Part shown: positions 41,480 to 51,942 of the stretch, piece by piece
How positions within the stretch are numbered: the stretch's first letter is position 1
Layout: every line of letters starts with the position of its first letter
Source of the DNA: Rachicladosporium sp. CCFEE 5018
Lineage: Eukaryota > Ascomycota > Dothideomycetes > Cladosporiales > Cladosporiaceae
NCBI GenBank assembly: GCA_002077045.2
Contig: KZ111142.1
Location: 124,001 to 188,000 of the forward strand
Length of the DNA: 64,000 bases
Direction of reading: 5' to 3'
Translations under genes and position numbers: made by a program
Notes under the pieces: model-generated
Told to the model about the DNA's origin: nothing
The model's input: only the letters and a program-made list of their open reading frames with translations
The model's database searches: none

Positions 41480-42540
41480 TAAGTTGTCCGCATCGGCTAC
41501 GAAGTGGTCACCGGCATCGACAGTGGCAGCACCGCCCAGTACGAACTTAGCCCTAAATCACCCGACCTCCCCTGCCGCCTCCCCTTCCCCATTCCTACCC
41601 ATCCCCAAAACCGGAGCCCCCGTGCCGTCACCGTCCTCGGCGGCACCAAAGCCAGCACTACCCTCAGCCTCATCCTCGGAGTCCGCCGGAGCCGGAGTGC
41701 CGTCACCAAGACTCCGTGCCGGCACCGTCCTCGGCGGCACCGAAGCCAGCACCGCCCTCAGCGGCACCAAAGCCAGCACCGCCCTCTGCGGCACCAAAGC
41801 CAGCACCGTCCTCGGCGGCACCGAAGCCAGCACCGCCCTCAGCCTCATCATCGAAAGTGATAACTGCAGCCTCCTCAGGCTTGAGGTGTTTGAGGAAGTC
41901 CAAGTTGTCAGACCCAGAGTCGGCGATCACGTTGACCAGAGCCTGCGCCGGTGTTCGAGGAAGTCCGGGACATCAGGCCAAGACTCGGCGAGGACGTTGA
42001 TTAGAGCCTGCGCCATTTCCTCGTCGAGGTCGTTCTAGAACGGGATGGCAAGACTCATGTGACCCATGCGCACAATGCGGCCGATGCGATTGACGTAGTC
42101 GAAGGCAATCCGATTCAGGCTGAAGATGGTCAAGGAACCCCGGGATGTCAGACCCAGACTCGGCGAGCACGGGTCTGAGATGATCAAGGCACTGCGGGAG
42201 GTCAGACCCGGACTCGGCGAGCGTGTTCACTAGAGCGAGGCCCTCTGCATCTCTAGTGGTTTTTAGTCGCCGCCAGGAGGAACACGAAACTCCCTACCGA
42301 AGAGGTGCTGCTCGAGCTCCTGCGCCTCAGGCGCCACGTCACCGAACTTGTCGCTCCACTCGTATACGGCTCCCTTGCTCATGTAGCCAGAGCTCCCCGA
42401 CAGTCGGGGCTCGTTGACAGCGCGAGGGGTGGGAGCGCGACAGCCGTCGACTACGAGGCAGGACCAGAAGGTAGTAGGCTGACGAAGCTGTCTTATCGCA
42501 TCTAGAGGAATCAACGACATCATCTTCTGCCGTGCGTAGA
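41480..42540 (-). pseudogene. DED1-like DEAD-box helicase relic D (internal deletion, repeated C-terminus)
   Basis: An N-terminal segment (VYEWSDKFGDVAPEAQELEQ, then FGREF) is followed almost at once by C-terminal sequence, so the ATPase core is deleted. Four variants of the AESGSDLPQCLDHL segment occur, around a motif VI remnant (YVNRIGRIVRMGHMSLAIPF, then a stop and NDLDEEMAQALINVL). The distal end has GAGFGAAEGG repeats of 27 bases (about 41735-41840). Clearly non-functional. Confidence 0.75.
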
Positions 42541-43067
42541 TACTCTACGACGCCATGGTGATGTTGATAATAGTGCAGAGCTGCGAATGGAGAGATCTGG
42601 ATGATAGTTGGACTTGCTCACGTAAGCTGTGCCTCAACTTCAAGCATGTAAGCTTCATGCTTAAAGGATAGATCGATGAACGTACATATAGGTTAGAAGT
42701 GCCTCTTTTGATGCACACGACATTACTCACGGCAGTGGCAGGGCCGGTCAGACAGCGATCTTAGCTAGAGGAGGTTGCATGGTCTCTTGATCGCAGGCAT
42801 ATCATGTTAAGCGACATCAGCGTGTCCATCGGTACGTTGTCGCGGGATCTGGATGTACCTTATCACTGCGAGAAATGGTAGGCGCTTTTCCGGACATGTG
42901 ATGGTTGCGCGCGTATGATGTACATCGATGAGGCAGGACGAGTTGCCTCAGGACCAAAGCTTGGCGGACAGCATTTTGGCGACCCTGGTACGGGAACAGC
43001 CGCGCGCGCACTGAAGTTCACTCTCACAACATACACGCAAACATGTAGTCTGCTCTGTGGTGTGTGT
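42541..43067. other. Non-coding stretch, no feature seen
   Basis: No gene or RNA recognised between the last DED1-like relic and the direct repeats. Confidence 0.4.
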
Positions 43068-43396
43068 AGTTGGGAGGAAGTGATGCCCCTCCCGCTGCTA
43101 CACCCTCTGGCTCTGCGGACGCCAGTATACTACTCCTCTCCCATTACTAACGCTACATACGCTACATACACATCCCTGGCACTGCGGTCGCCAGCAATCC
43201 ACAAGCAACATCATCACAAGCCTGAGTCGCGATGAGTCCTCATACACGACCACCGAAGCAATCCCCGTGCAGTTGGGAGGAAGTGATGCCCCTCTCGCTG
43301 CTACACTCTCTGGCTCTGCGGACGCCGTATACTACTCCTCTCCCATTACTAACGCTACATACACATCCCTGGCACTGCGGTCGCCATCAATCCACA
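43068..43396. repeat. Direct repeat pair of about 130 bases
   Basis: Unit 1 (43068-43203) and unit 2 (43271-43396) both start AGTTGGGAGGAAGTGATGCC and end near CGGTCGCCA(G/T)CAATCCACA. They differ at a few bases, plus a 10-base CGCTACATAC duplication in unit 1. A partial third copy of the end (ACTGCGGTCGCCAT) lies near 43433. No coding content is evident. Confidence 0.85.
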
Positions 43397-43969
43397 CATA
43401 CTCACCTACCTGCAAGCGACACACCTTGGGGACTGCGGTCGCCATTTACTTGTGAATCATTCACATCATGAAGCATCCATACGACCATGGACCGCATTTT
43501 GACCGGGTCGAATCATGCGCGTCGCCAGCTTTGCGCCTGCCAGTCGACATGCACGCGTCGTGTGGAAGTCACGAAACGCGCGCAGCTGCCTGGCGATGTT
43601 TTCAACATGCTCCCGCCTTGCACTCCGTATCTGTCGACGCACATCACTCACTTCATACAACCATCACCGCCGGCGTCTATTCTTCGACGGACTCACTCAT
43701 GGTATCTCTGTACACAGTCCTGTCGACCTCTTGAAGCTACCACCACTCCTCTGAAACTCCGAGACGTTGGTGAGGCTACCACGAGCCTAGTCAGAGCAGT
43801 ACAGTACGGTGCTACAAAGTCAAGGAGAGCGACCGGCCAAAGTAGTCTTGAATCGCAAGTCCAAAATATCCTACACCTTCACCACTCGGCGCGGCTTTTC
43901 TCTCGGCTTCTACTTCCGGACGTGCGTTGTGGAAGCATATACACACATACGAATTTCCGGAGAAGCAAG
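43397..43969 (+). other. Upstream region of the homing-endonuclease gene
   Basis: The frame of the downstream gene stays open back to 43487, but that extension translates to Arg/His/Ser-rich text without homology. I treat it as leader or promoter. No TATA box was assigned. Confidence 0.4.
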
Positions 43970-46900
43970 ATGGCCTCCTCAGATACGGTGGTGTTGAATT
44001 ACGAAGGCGAGCGTGTGGCATTGAAGGACTTGAAAGAAGGTGATCTTCTGCTCGGGCCAACAGGCGAGTGCCAGACAGGTTCGTGACATCCGCCCTGAAC
44101 TGCATTCGTTTCTCCGAAATTCTGATCGGGCTCTTGTGCTACTGTAAGTGCACCTGCAACAGCGTGAAGCTATACAACCACCTCTGTGAGAGTAGAACTT
44201 TGAAAAGCCTGTCCTCTCACAGATGCGGCAGTGGAGCGCCGCACTGTTGCGGGTGCATTTATAACAGCATAAGAGCCTAATCAGGTTTCTGGAGAGACAG
44301 AGCTACCTGCATTGAATCATGTGCTGACTGCTTGTACTAGTGCGAGATATCACAAGAGGGTCCGGTCGCCTATATCGTGTGCACATATCGAGCCGCGGAG
44401 ACCTGTATCTGAGCCAATATGCTGTCGTCAGCGTTCTCAAGCGGGTGAAGACTTGCGGACAAAGCCGTGATGGCCCTACTGTGGATGACCATCTCGCGGC
44501 ATTCGCACAGAAGTACGGAGCATTGCCTGATCCTCTCAGCTCCGAGGCTGGCAACGTGGACGGTGAGAGAAACAAACGCACGCAGAAAGTCGACTTCTGG
44601 AGCGCTTTGAGGACGGCTATCAAGTGGCAGCTAACATTCCCACGCACTGAGAATGCCGCAAGACAGCTGCGCAACTACCTCAACGGCGCCAAAGGCATCA
44701 CACAGAATACATCGAGCTATCACTTCAACACGCATCTCGGCAAGAATAAGTACAAGCGCGATATCTTCGCCTGGGGCAATTCCGCTCGTGGCAAATCGCC
44801 GAAAAATGCCACATGGTTCGACTCACGTGAGGAGGCCTTCCAGGCTGTACTGGCTTGCTCACGCCGGGCGCACAACTCTGGCGCTGTCACTGTTGCCAAT
44901 CTATTGCCGCGCTTCCATGCCGCTGGTGATGGTAACAGCAGTGAGAGATGCATCAATGTCGATGAGAACCTACCTGGCATGGACCTCGTATGGCGTTCGG
45001 GCAAGACCGGCCTCAGTCTCCGCGTGAACGGAAAGTACGAGGGAGTCATGTACAATCGTTACTTCGCCTTTCCAGGATTGCCACGTACAGACTTACTGCC
45101 CACGGCTGTGATACCAGACAGCGAAGATGATCCTGACGACCAAGGAGACGACACAACAGCCTGGCTTGCTAAGGTGATAGCAGGAGCCCAAGGTACAGTT
45201 CTCAACATGGATTTACAGAGCTTAGCGGGGCTCGAGACAACCAAAGAGTCGAAGGTCTGGTTCTATCGGTCACCTGGATCAGATTGGCCCTTCCAGCAAG
45301 TCCCGGTCCATCCATACTTTCTGGGCTTGTGGCTCGGAGATGGCAACCGAAAAGACACGGGCATCAGTAACAACCACGAGCCTGAACTTCGGGAATTCCT
45401 CACTAGTCACGCAGCGGGTCTCGATATGCATCTTGTCAACTATGGTGGAATACAATACCACACTGTTGCGACTGTCAAGCCTGGCACATCGACAGGACCC
45501 ACGCTGCCTCAGACCCGTCCCGTATACATGTATAAAGGATGGCGTCCAGGTCGCCCCAACTACTGGAAAGCCATTGTAGAGCAACGTCTTGCTGCAGGAT
45601 GGACGTTTCAGCCGAACAGAAAGAAGGGAGAGAAGCGTGTGTGGCGACGTCCTCATGCACTTGAAGCTGCGGAGACGGGTACCGGTCGTGCAACTTTGCC
45701 ATTCGATCCTGATACCCACACGCGACCTGAAGGCGGTGCAGCTTCCGACTATGATCCATCGAGTCAGGTGCATCAAGAGAACTTGCACGCAGACAACACT
45801 CTCGCCAATTACACTGAGATGAGCGATGCGCTACCAGCCAACGCAACCACAGTTTCGACCCGGCAGAAGCATCAACTCGGCTCCAGTCCCCCTACATTGG
45901 CAACAGAACCTCCAAGAAAGAAGCGCCTTCCCAGTGGGGTCCACGGACTGCCGTCATCCTCGCCAACTGAATCCGATGACGAGCTACCATCCATCGACAC
46001 AGTCTTCGCGCAGATGACAAAGAGGTCCGAGACTACAGTTGCCGAGCATTTGCTGTCCGATTCTGCCATGCAAGACATCGTCGGTCCTCTAAAAATCCCG
46101 TACGACCCTGCACTAGGCGACGTCGACGACGACGCTCTTTCTACAGACGTCAGTGAGTATGAGGACGATGACGATGACATTGAGATCATCACGACCCACG
46201 ACGTTGATGGTATGAAGATTGCCACACTCGCCACCGGGCTGGCCGTCCACGGCGAGCTAGACTAAGCAGAAGAGGATCAGCTCGTTGATAACCTAATCGC
46301 TGAGGTATCGGATGTCAACTACACCGCCGAAGACATTCAGCAGCCTCGAAATGTCAACAAGCTGATGCGAGCACTACGCAGTCTGGATGTCGTTACCCCC
46401 GGCCATATCACCGGCGCAGCCGCGGATAAAAAGCATGTTCCTCAACTCTATAAGAAGAACACTCGGGAGGTTCGCATGGATGTTTTGGCTGGCATGGTAG
46501 ATTCTGATGGATATTATGACTATCGACTCAGCGCTATTGAGATCTCACAAAGCGAATCAAAGCATGCCCGTCTGTTCTGGGACGTGGTTCAGCTCGCTCA
46601 ATCTCTCGGCTTTAGTGTCATCACGCGCAAGAAGTTCAAGCCCTTGACTCAGTGCTTTGCTGCCGGCTGGCATCTGGTTATGTCAATCACAGGAGACATT
46701 GCACAGATTCCGTGTCTGCTACTTCGCAAGCAGCCCGATGAACATTTGACAGCGCTACGTGCGGGCTACTCGCTCAAGGGTGTGATGTTGGAGGAAGAGG
46801 AGACTGAGTGGACTTCATTCCGCCTCAGCGGCAACAGCCATGAGCTCTACCTTCGTGCAGACAGCATAGTACTCTGCGCTGCGCCGCTAAAGGACGCGAA

Positions 46901-46973
46901 CGTCAATGTGGACGTAGACCTGGATGATGGTACAGATGCGGAGACGGATGAGAATGGCAGCGCAGCCGATTAG
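43970..46973 (+). CDS. Free-standing intein-derived (Hint) LAGLIDADG homing endonuclease
   Basis: Probable site-specific DNA endonuclease derived from a nuclear intein, comparable in origin to yeast HO. Exons 43970-44078, 44341-46209 and 46270-46973 give 893 residues. The 60-nt second intron (gtatga...gactaagcag) removes an in-frame TAA. The N-terminal Hint block reads VVLNYEGERVALKDLKEGDL, then LLGP, as in PRP8-type inteins. The initiator Met sits where inteins have Cys1; block B lacks its TxxH (SQYA instead); the C-terminal block ends SIVLCAAP with no HN-Cys/Ser. Splicing is therefore not expected. Both endonuclease motifs are intact: FLGLWLGDG (D370) and VLAGMVDSDG (D739). Long inserts, one acidic and disordered, separate these blocks. 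No flanking extein is visible. Confidence 0.85.
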
Positions 46974-47817
46974 TCTGGAAGCAAGAGATTTGCTTTGCTC
47001 AATAACTCGCTAATACCATATTTTACCTTCGTTTCTCCGCTTTTCTGAGTCGTGGGTAATGCTCATATCAAGACAACTGCAATAGCAACACGGTAGGTCA
47101 CTGCTCTCATGAGTGGCCACCTCTACTCGATAGACTGCAGACCGTCGCCTTTCTCTCTCCCGACATCCTAGCACAATACCGTTATGCGGGCTACGTAGGT
47201 GTGAGCATAGGAGCATCTATGTGTTGTTTGAGAAGCGTAAGTAGGTGGTCATATATAACGCCGGTCATAGAATATGCCTTCCGTCAAGGTACATTGCTGA
47301 ATAGACGAGGGAATTGGCGTTGTCAGTGCTAGGAAGGACTTGCTGATGCACGACGTCGCGGAGCATCTAGTCTGTGGCCATCTCAGAATGGCCGTCACAG
47401 GCGAGGAGAGAGTCAAGGGCTGTTCGCGATAGCTGGCGAGGCACATCAGCCGATCATTCAGCATCGATTGGAATCTGACGGGTGCTCATCTGAAGCGAAG
47501 CATCGACGAGCTTGCTACACTAAGTTATCTACCAGCACCTGTGCTCCGCTCGATGTCAATCCCGGCGCCGTCACGACGGAACCCAGAGAATATCGCGGAG
47601 GACGCACGCTCAATGGTCATGGAGCCAGATCGACCATGCTGTGCTCCAGGACATCTTTTCCATGGTCTGCAATCGTAGGAGGTTCGCGAGGTGCTTATGA
47701 TGCCGAGGAGGTGTGCGTGAACTGCAGCGGCCTTAGCCGGGACTAGGTTTGTACGGTCCGCTTTGCGAGCCTGACGACCACGCCTTGTCGCCTTGGTACA
47801 CTTCGCCATGCTTCATC
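46974..47817. other. Intergenic region between endonuclease gene and lipase gene (convergent)
   Basis: No coding or RNA feature recognised. It serves as 3' flank for both neighbours. Confidence 0.4.
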
Positions 47818-49375
47818 TCAATTCACCACCTTCTTCAGCACACTAGGATCCTTCAATACATTCGCGTCTCCCTTTCCAGCAGCAAGTAACACGTTGATTA
47901 ATCCAACTACTTCTGGCTCAAGATTCGCACCCAACGCTGTGGGAGACAGAGCGTCGTTGTTAATCGTGTCTTGGCTGCACCCTGATGTCGTCGTGCCCGC
48001 AAAGGCTGACTGAACAAACGCCATTGCTCCGGGGAATCCGAGGATTTCTGTAGTTGCATGTCCGCCTGCCGCGACCGTTGTGAAGTGCACTGACGCACCG
48101 TAAGAACACCACGCATCCCGCAGCGCGGTCGCGTTAGCATATGGGATGATTTCATCTTGAGGTGCGTGAAACATTAAGACTGGGGCGGTTGGCGTCTCGT
48201 TGCGGTTACTAAACGTGGGTTAGTGGGATGCAAGTGTTCAAGGGAAGGGCAAGGATGCGTACACGCCCATCGTCTGCTGGCGGAGGACGGACTGGATCGT
48301 TGGCTCATTTTCAACGTTTGGACCATAGAATTGAAAGCTCGGGGATTTTATCGAGCCAAACGCGAAAGTTAATATGTTTTCGGCCCCACAGATCTGTTTA
48401 GCAAGCGCGAGCACGCTTTTGCCGTATGTCGTGAGGTAGCGGGCGTATACGGGCTACGGAAGCCGAACTGTCAGCTGATACCCTTCCATAAGACTCGCAC
48501 AGCCTACTCACATCAAGCTGCTTAGCATAAGAACTGGGCGCATCAAGACCAGCCAGCGCCTGTGGCAGGAACCCAGCAAAGAGCGTGCCGTCGATGAACA
48601 GCGCAGTTCCAGTAAGATTCGCAGGCGTACCACCCATAGCCCAACCATTGATGTTCAGCTCCTTGGCGTACGTCGGCTGAAGCCCAGCAGCCCAACCAGT
48701 AGCGATAGCACCACCAGAATATCCGTACCCGACAATCTTTGGCGAGCTGGTTGTCAGACCGAGGGTACCCTTGAAGTTGACAACAGCGCGCATACTATCC
48801 AGCGTGCCGTATCCAGCCAGCCGTCCAGCGCCGAACGTAGCGTCCGGACCTTCATAGTCCGCCGAGGAGACGATGTAGCCACTCTGCAGGTAGGATTGCA
48901 GCAGAAAGTACTCAGCCGATGAAATCAAGTCGATCTGCGGCGAGCCGAGAAGGTAGTTGTAGCTAGGATCACAGACACCCGAGCGTGCAGCTCCGTCGTA
49001 GGCTGTCTGGAAGGAGACGAATCGATCGGTCAGGGCATTGGTTGGCTTGAACACTGTGGTCACGTCGGCGATGGCTGAGCCGTCGACGGCGCGGGTTCGG
49101 TAGAGGAGTTGCCATGCTTGGACTGGGTCTGGGATGAGGCCAAGGAACCTGATGGAGTGGTGTTCAGCTCGCTACAATGTTGTCTCTGAGGTGGGGGGTG
49201 ATACATACGATGTCTGGACTTTCCGTGTGCGTAGGATCGTGCCTGGTGCTGTGGCCGCAAAGCCAGCTGGAGGTGCGTAGAATGGGTCGAGAGCGGGGAC
49301 AACCAGCTGCGCAGCAACAGAAGATATTGAGAGAAGGGTAGCGAAAAGCACGCTGAGAGACTTGAAGTTTGCCAT
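47818..49375 (-). CDS. Secreted lipase/esterase (secretory lipase family)
   Basis: Extracellular alpha/beta-hydrolase of the fungal secretory lipase (LIP) family, cleaving triglycerides or other esters. Four exons on the minus strand (49209-49375, 48512-49148, 48263-48453, 47818-48208) with introns of 54-60 nt give 461 residues, typical for the family. An N-terminal signal peptide is clear (FKSLSVLFATLLSISSVAAQ). The nucleophile is S200 in GYGYSGG; the C-terminal histidine is in GGHATTEI; a QDEIIPY segment near the end is where the acidic residue is expected. The start follows from the signal peptide. A fragment of a close paralogue lies at 18313-18927 on the same strand. Confidence 0.92.
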
Positions 49376-51264
49376 ACTTGGTGAACGATGAGTAAGAGAT
49401 CTAGCAGCAACACTCGGTCGACACACCGGCTGACAACTACGACGACGCAGCCTACCTATATGAAATGTCCGACAATGCACCCCTCATCGGAAGTCGCTTC
49501 AAACATGACAGCGCCAGGTAGAGTAGCGCGCCGTTGGGTTTGCTTGGTATGCCCAAGTGAAGGCTAAAACGCCACTATAACTCTGTGCCTCGGCTTGGGC
49601 TTCGGGAACATAACGCGCCGGTACATGGCGAAAGTCTTTATTGCGTGCATGTTTGCGAAGCGAGTACTTTGAGTTTCGATTGACGTGCAGGTGATAGCAA
49701 GTATGACCTGCAGCTACTCATGCTCTGCTCAGTTCTCCACGCCTCGGATTCCGAAAAAGCATTAGTCGTGGAGTTACGTCCGAAGCAGGTCCACAGTGCA
49801 GCCCAGCCACCGCACATATAGCTCACTCGTGACTCGTGCAGTTACCTATGCACATAGGGAACTTTTCATTTCGACCTGAGGTATGACGGTCGAAGAGACC
49901 TGAACTTCGCTTCGATAGCGTAGATTACCAAGTTTACACGGTGATGGTGCAACCGGAAGGGGTTTCTGTAGATGGAAAGCGCCTAGTACTCGTATGGCGT
50001 CTCGCTGAGTACCGTGGCCGCTCCAGTGCGACCGAAATGGCATCTGAGTCGTTGCAGGCCTGGTCAACCAGGGGTCAGGTGTAGCTGTGAGCAGCGGATA
50101 TTGATATTCCGGTATCCAGCATAGTCCATGTTCTCGAAGCGGAGCATACTGTTCCTGAAGCTAGATGAAGTAGTCTCGTTCGTCCAATGAGCAGAATTGA
50201 AGAAAGCCACATCCGAGTTTGACTACCTATCAACAACATGGGATGACTAGACACGCAGGTCCTGTGGGTATGAGTGTACGAATGTATGAATGTGCGAGTG
50301 TATGAAGACGAATACCTCTGCGCTACCAGGTTTGGAAAGACCTGGGTCCCCTTGGTTCTCGCCAGTCCAGCAACCTCGTGAAGCCGGGTGTCCAGACCAA
50401 ATCCAGCTTCAGGTCGCAGCACATACGGGCATGCAAGTGTATGAAATGACGCTCCAGCGGAGCGCTGTACCCAATCTCAATCAGTCGCAGTAGAATTGGA
50501 GGAGTCCGACGCTCTCGTCGAAGCAGTGATGTCTCATTCTCCAACACAGCGGCGTGTGTAATGGCTCAAGCGAAGCCTGTGACCGAGGGAGCTCGAATCA
50601 GTAATGCCACTCGAGTCACACCGAGCCAACGCCAGAGTTGATATGTCGAGAAAGCCCGTAACGGACGTTTCGTTCGTAGTCTCCTGTGGTTTCAAAAGAT
50701 CACAAGCAGATGGATTCTCCCCTGGCAGTGAAAGAAGCACCGTCCTCAATGTCGCTCCAGCATTCCACTTACGCCGCGCTATAGATCCTTTACATCGTCT
50801 CGTCAGCGTCGTCTCTAGAGCAGGCTGCTCCGAGCGCATCACGACTCCATGGCGCAGTAATGCTGTCGTACTCGCCACGCCGCATTGCGAAGGCCAGACC
50901 ACATCTTGGCGAAGCCGTGCTCAGCTTGTCTCAATCACGACCACAGCCCACATCGCGATCATTACTGAGGCCAGATCGCACCGTCGCATAGGCAGAGGCG
51001 GTGCTGTGTCTTGGCTCGACCGATAAGAGACAGTACATGCGAATACAGAAGGTGAGAGAAGCAAACGTCCATCGCTGCTGCCGACATCACGTCCGCGACT
51101 TGCCGCCGACTGCGCCTCATTGTGCATACACTTGATAGCCAAACTCCCAAGCACCTGTAGGTAGGGAATTTTTTGTATTAACATCGAAGCCCTCTGTTAT
51201 TTCTCCAGTACTCTGGTGCGAAAGATCACCCATCCGAGCGACTTCATCAGACAACATAGCGATC
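49376..51264. other. Intergenic region between lipase and calcipressin (divergent)
   Basis: Nearly 1.9 kb without a supported gene. It contains a short tandem array at 50268-50307 (five variants of an 8-base GTATGAAT unit) and otherwise unremarkable sequence. It must hold the promoters of both flanking genes. Confidence 0.45.
50268..50307. repeat. 8-bp microsatellite-like array
   Basis: Five consecutive octamers related to GTATGAAT, with one or two changes each. Confidence 0.7.
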
Positions 51265-51842
51265 ATGGCAATGGACCTCTCAACGCCACCATCCACCTCC
51301 CCACCGCGCTCAAGGCGACAATCACCAAACCTATCAATCGACCTCTCAGACCTCCCACCTCTGATCACACCTTCTCCACCGAGCAACACATTACTCATCA
51401 CCAACCTCGCCTCCCTCGACATCTTCGCGCCCGAGAACCTCCAATCAATCCAAGCAGCCCTTATCGCCCAGGCACCTTTGTATTCGTTCAGCCCACTGAA
51501 GAGCTTCCGAAGGATCATAGTCACATTTTACAGCACCGAAGATGCAATTGCCATGCGAAAGGCGCTGGATGGCGAGACGGTGCTGGGAAACAGAGTACGA
51601 GTCTACTTCGGTCAAGAAACGCGAATAAATCCCGAGGACCAGCATTTGCATTTGCCCAAAGCGGATCGGCTGTTCTTTATATCGCCGCCGCCGAGCCCGC
51701 CTATGGGGTGGGAGATGCGCGACGAGGGTCCTCCAAACAAGGAAGTACACGCCGAAGATCTCGCCTCCGCGCTCGCAAAACTTCACGCAAGGCCAGGGCC
51801 GGAGGATGCGATGGACGAGGACGACCCAGCGATCGCGAAGAA
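51265..51842 (+). CDS. Calcipressin (regulator of calcineurin), 3' end lost in gap
   Basis: RCAN/Rcn1-family inhibitor and modulator of the phosphatase calcineurin. The ATG at 51265 opens a frame with a Ser/Pro-rich N-terminus, an RRM-like fold (NTLLITNL, then FRRIIVTFYSTEDAI and RVRVYFGQE) and the family signature HLPKADRLFFISPPPSPP with its LHLP lead-in, then WEMRDEGPPNKEVHAEDLA. 192 residues are visible; the calcineurin-docking C-terminus would lie past the gap. A frame running on through the Ns into the DOCK sequence is an artefact. Confidence 0.93.
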
Positions 51843-51942
51843 NNNNNNNNNNNNNNNNNNNNNNNNNNNNNNNNNNNNNNNNNNNNNNNNNNNNNNNNNN
51901 NNNNNNNNNNNNNNNNNNNNNNNNNNNNNNNNNNNNNNNNNN
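51843..51942. other. Assembly gap of 100 N
   Basis: Placeholder join. It cuts calcipressin on the left and the second DOCK copy on the right. The sequence after it aligns from its first base with 9209. Confidence 0.99.

Noticed and set aside
41484..42038. 184-codon plus-strand Ala/Pro/Ser-rich frame
   Set aside because: Antisense to the Gly/Ala-rich repeat tail of DED1-like relic D; periodicity alone keeps it open.
46263..46265. In-frame TAA splitting the endonuclease gene into two
   Set aside because: A 60-nt intron (46210-46269) with gtatga donor, gactaag branch and gcag acceptor removes it and keeps the frame, so a pseudogene call is not needed.
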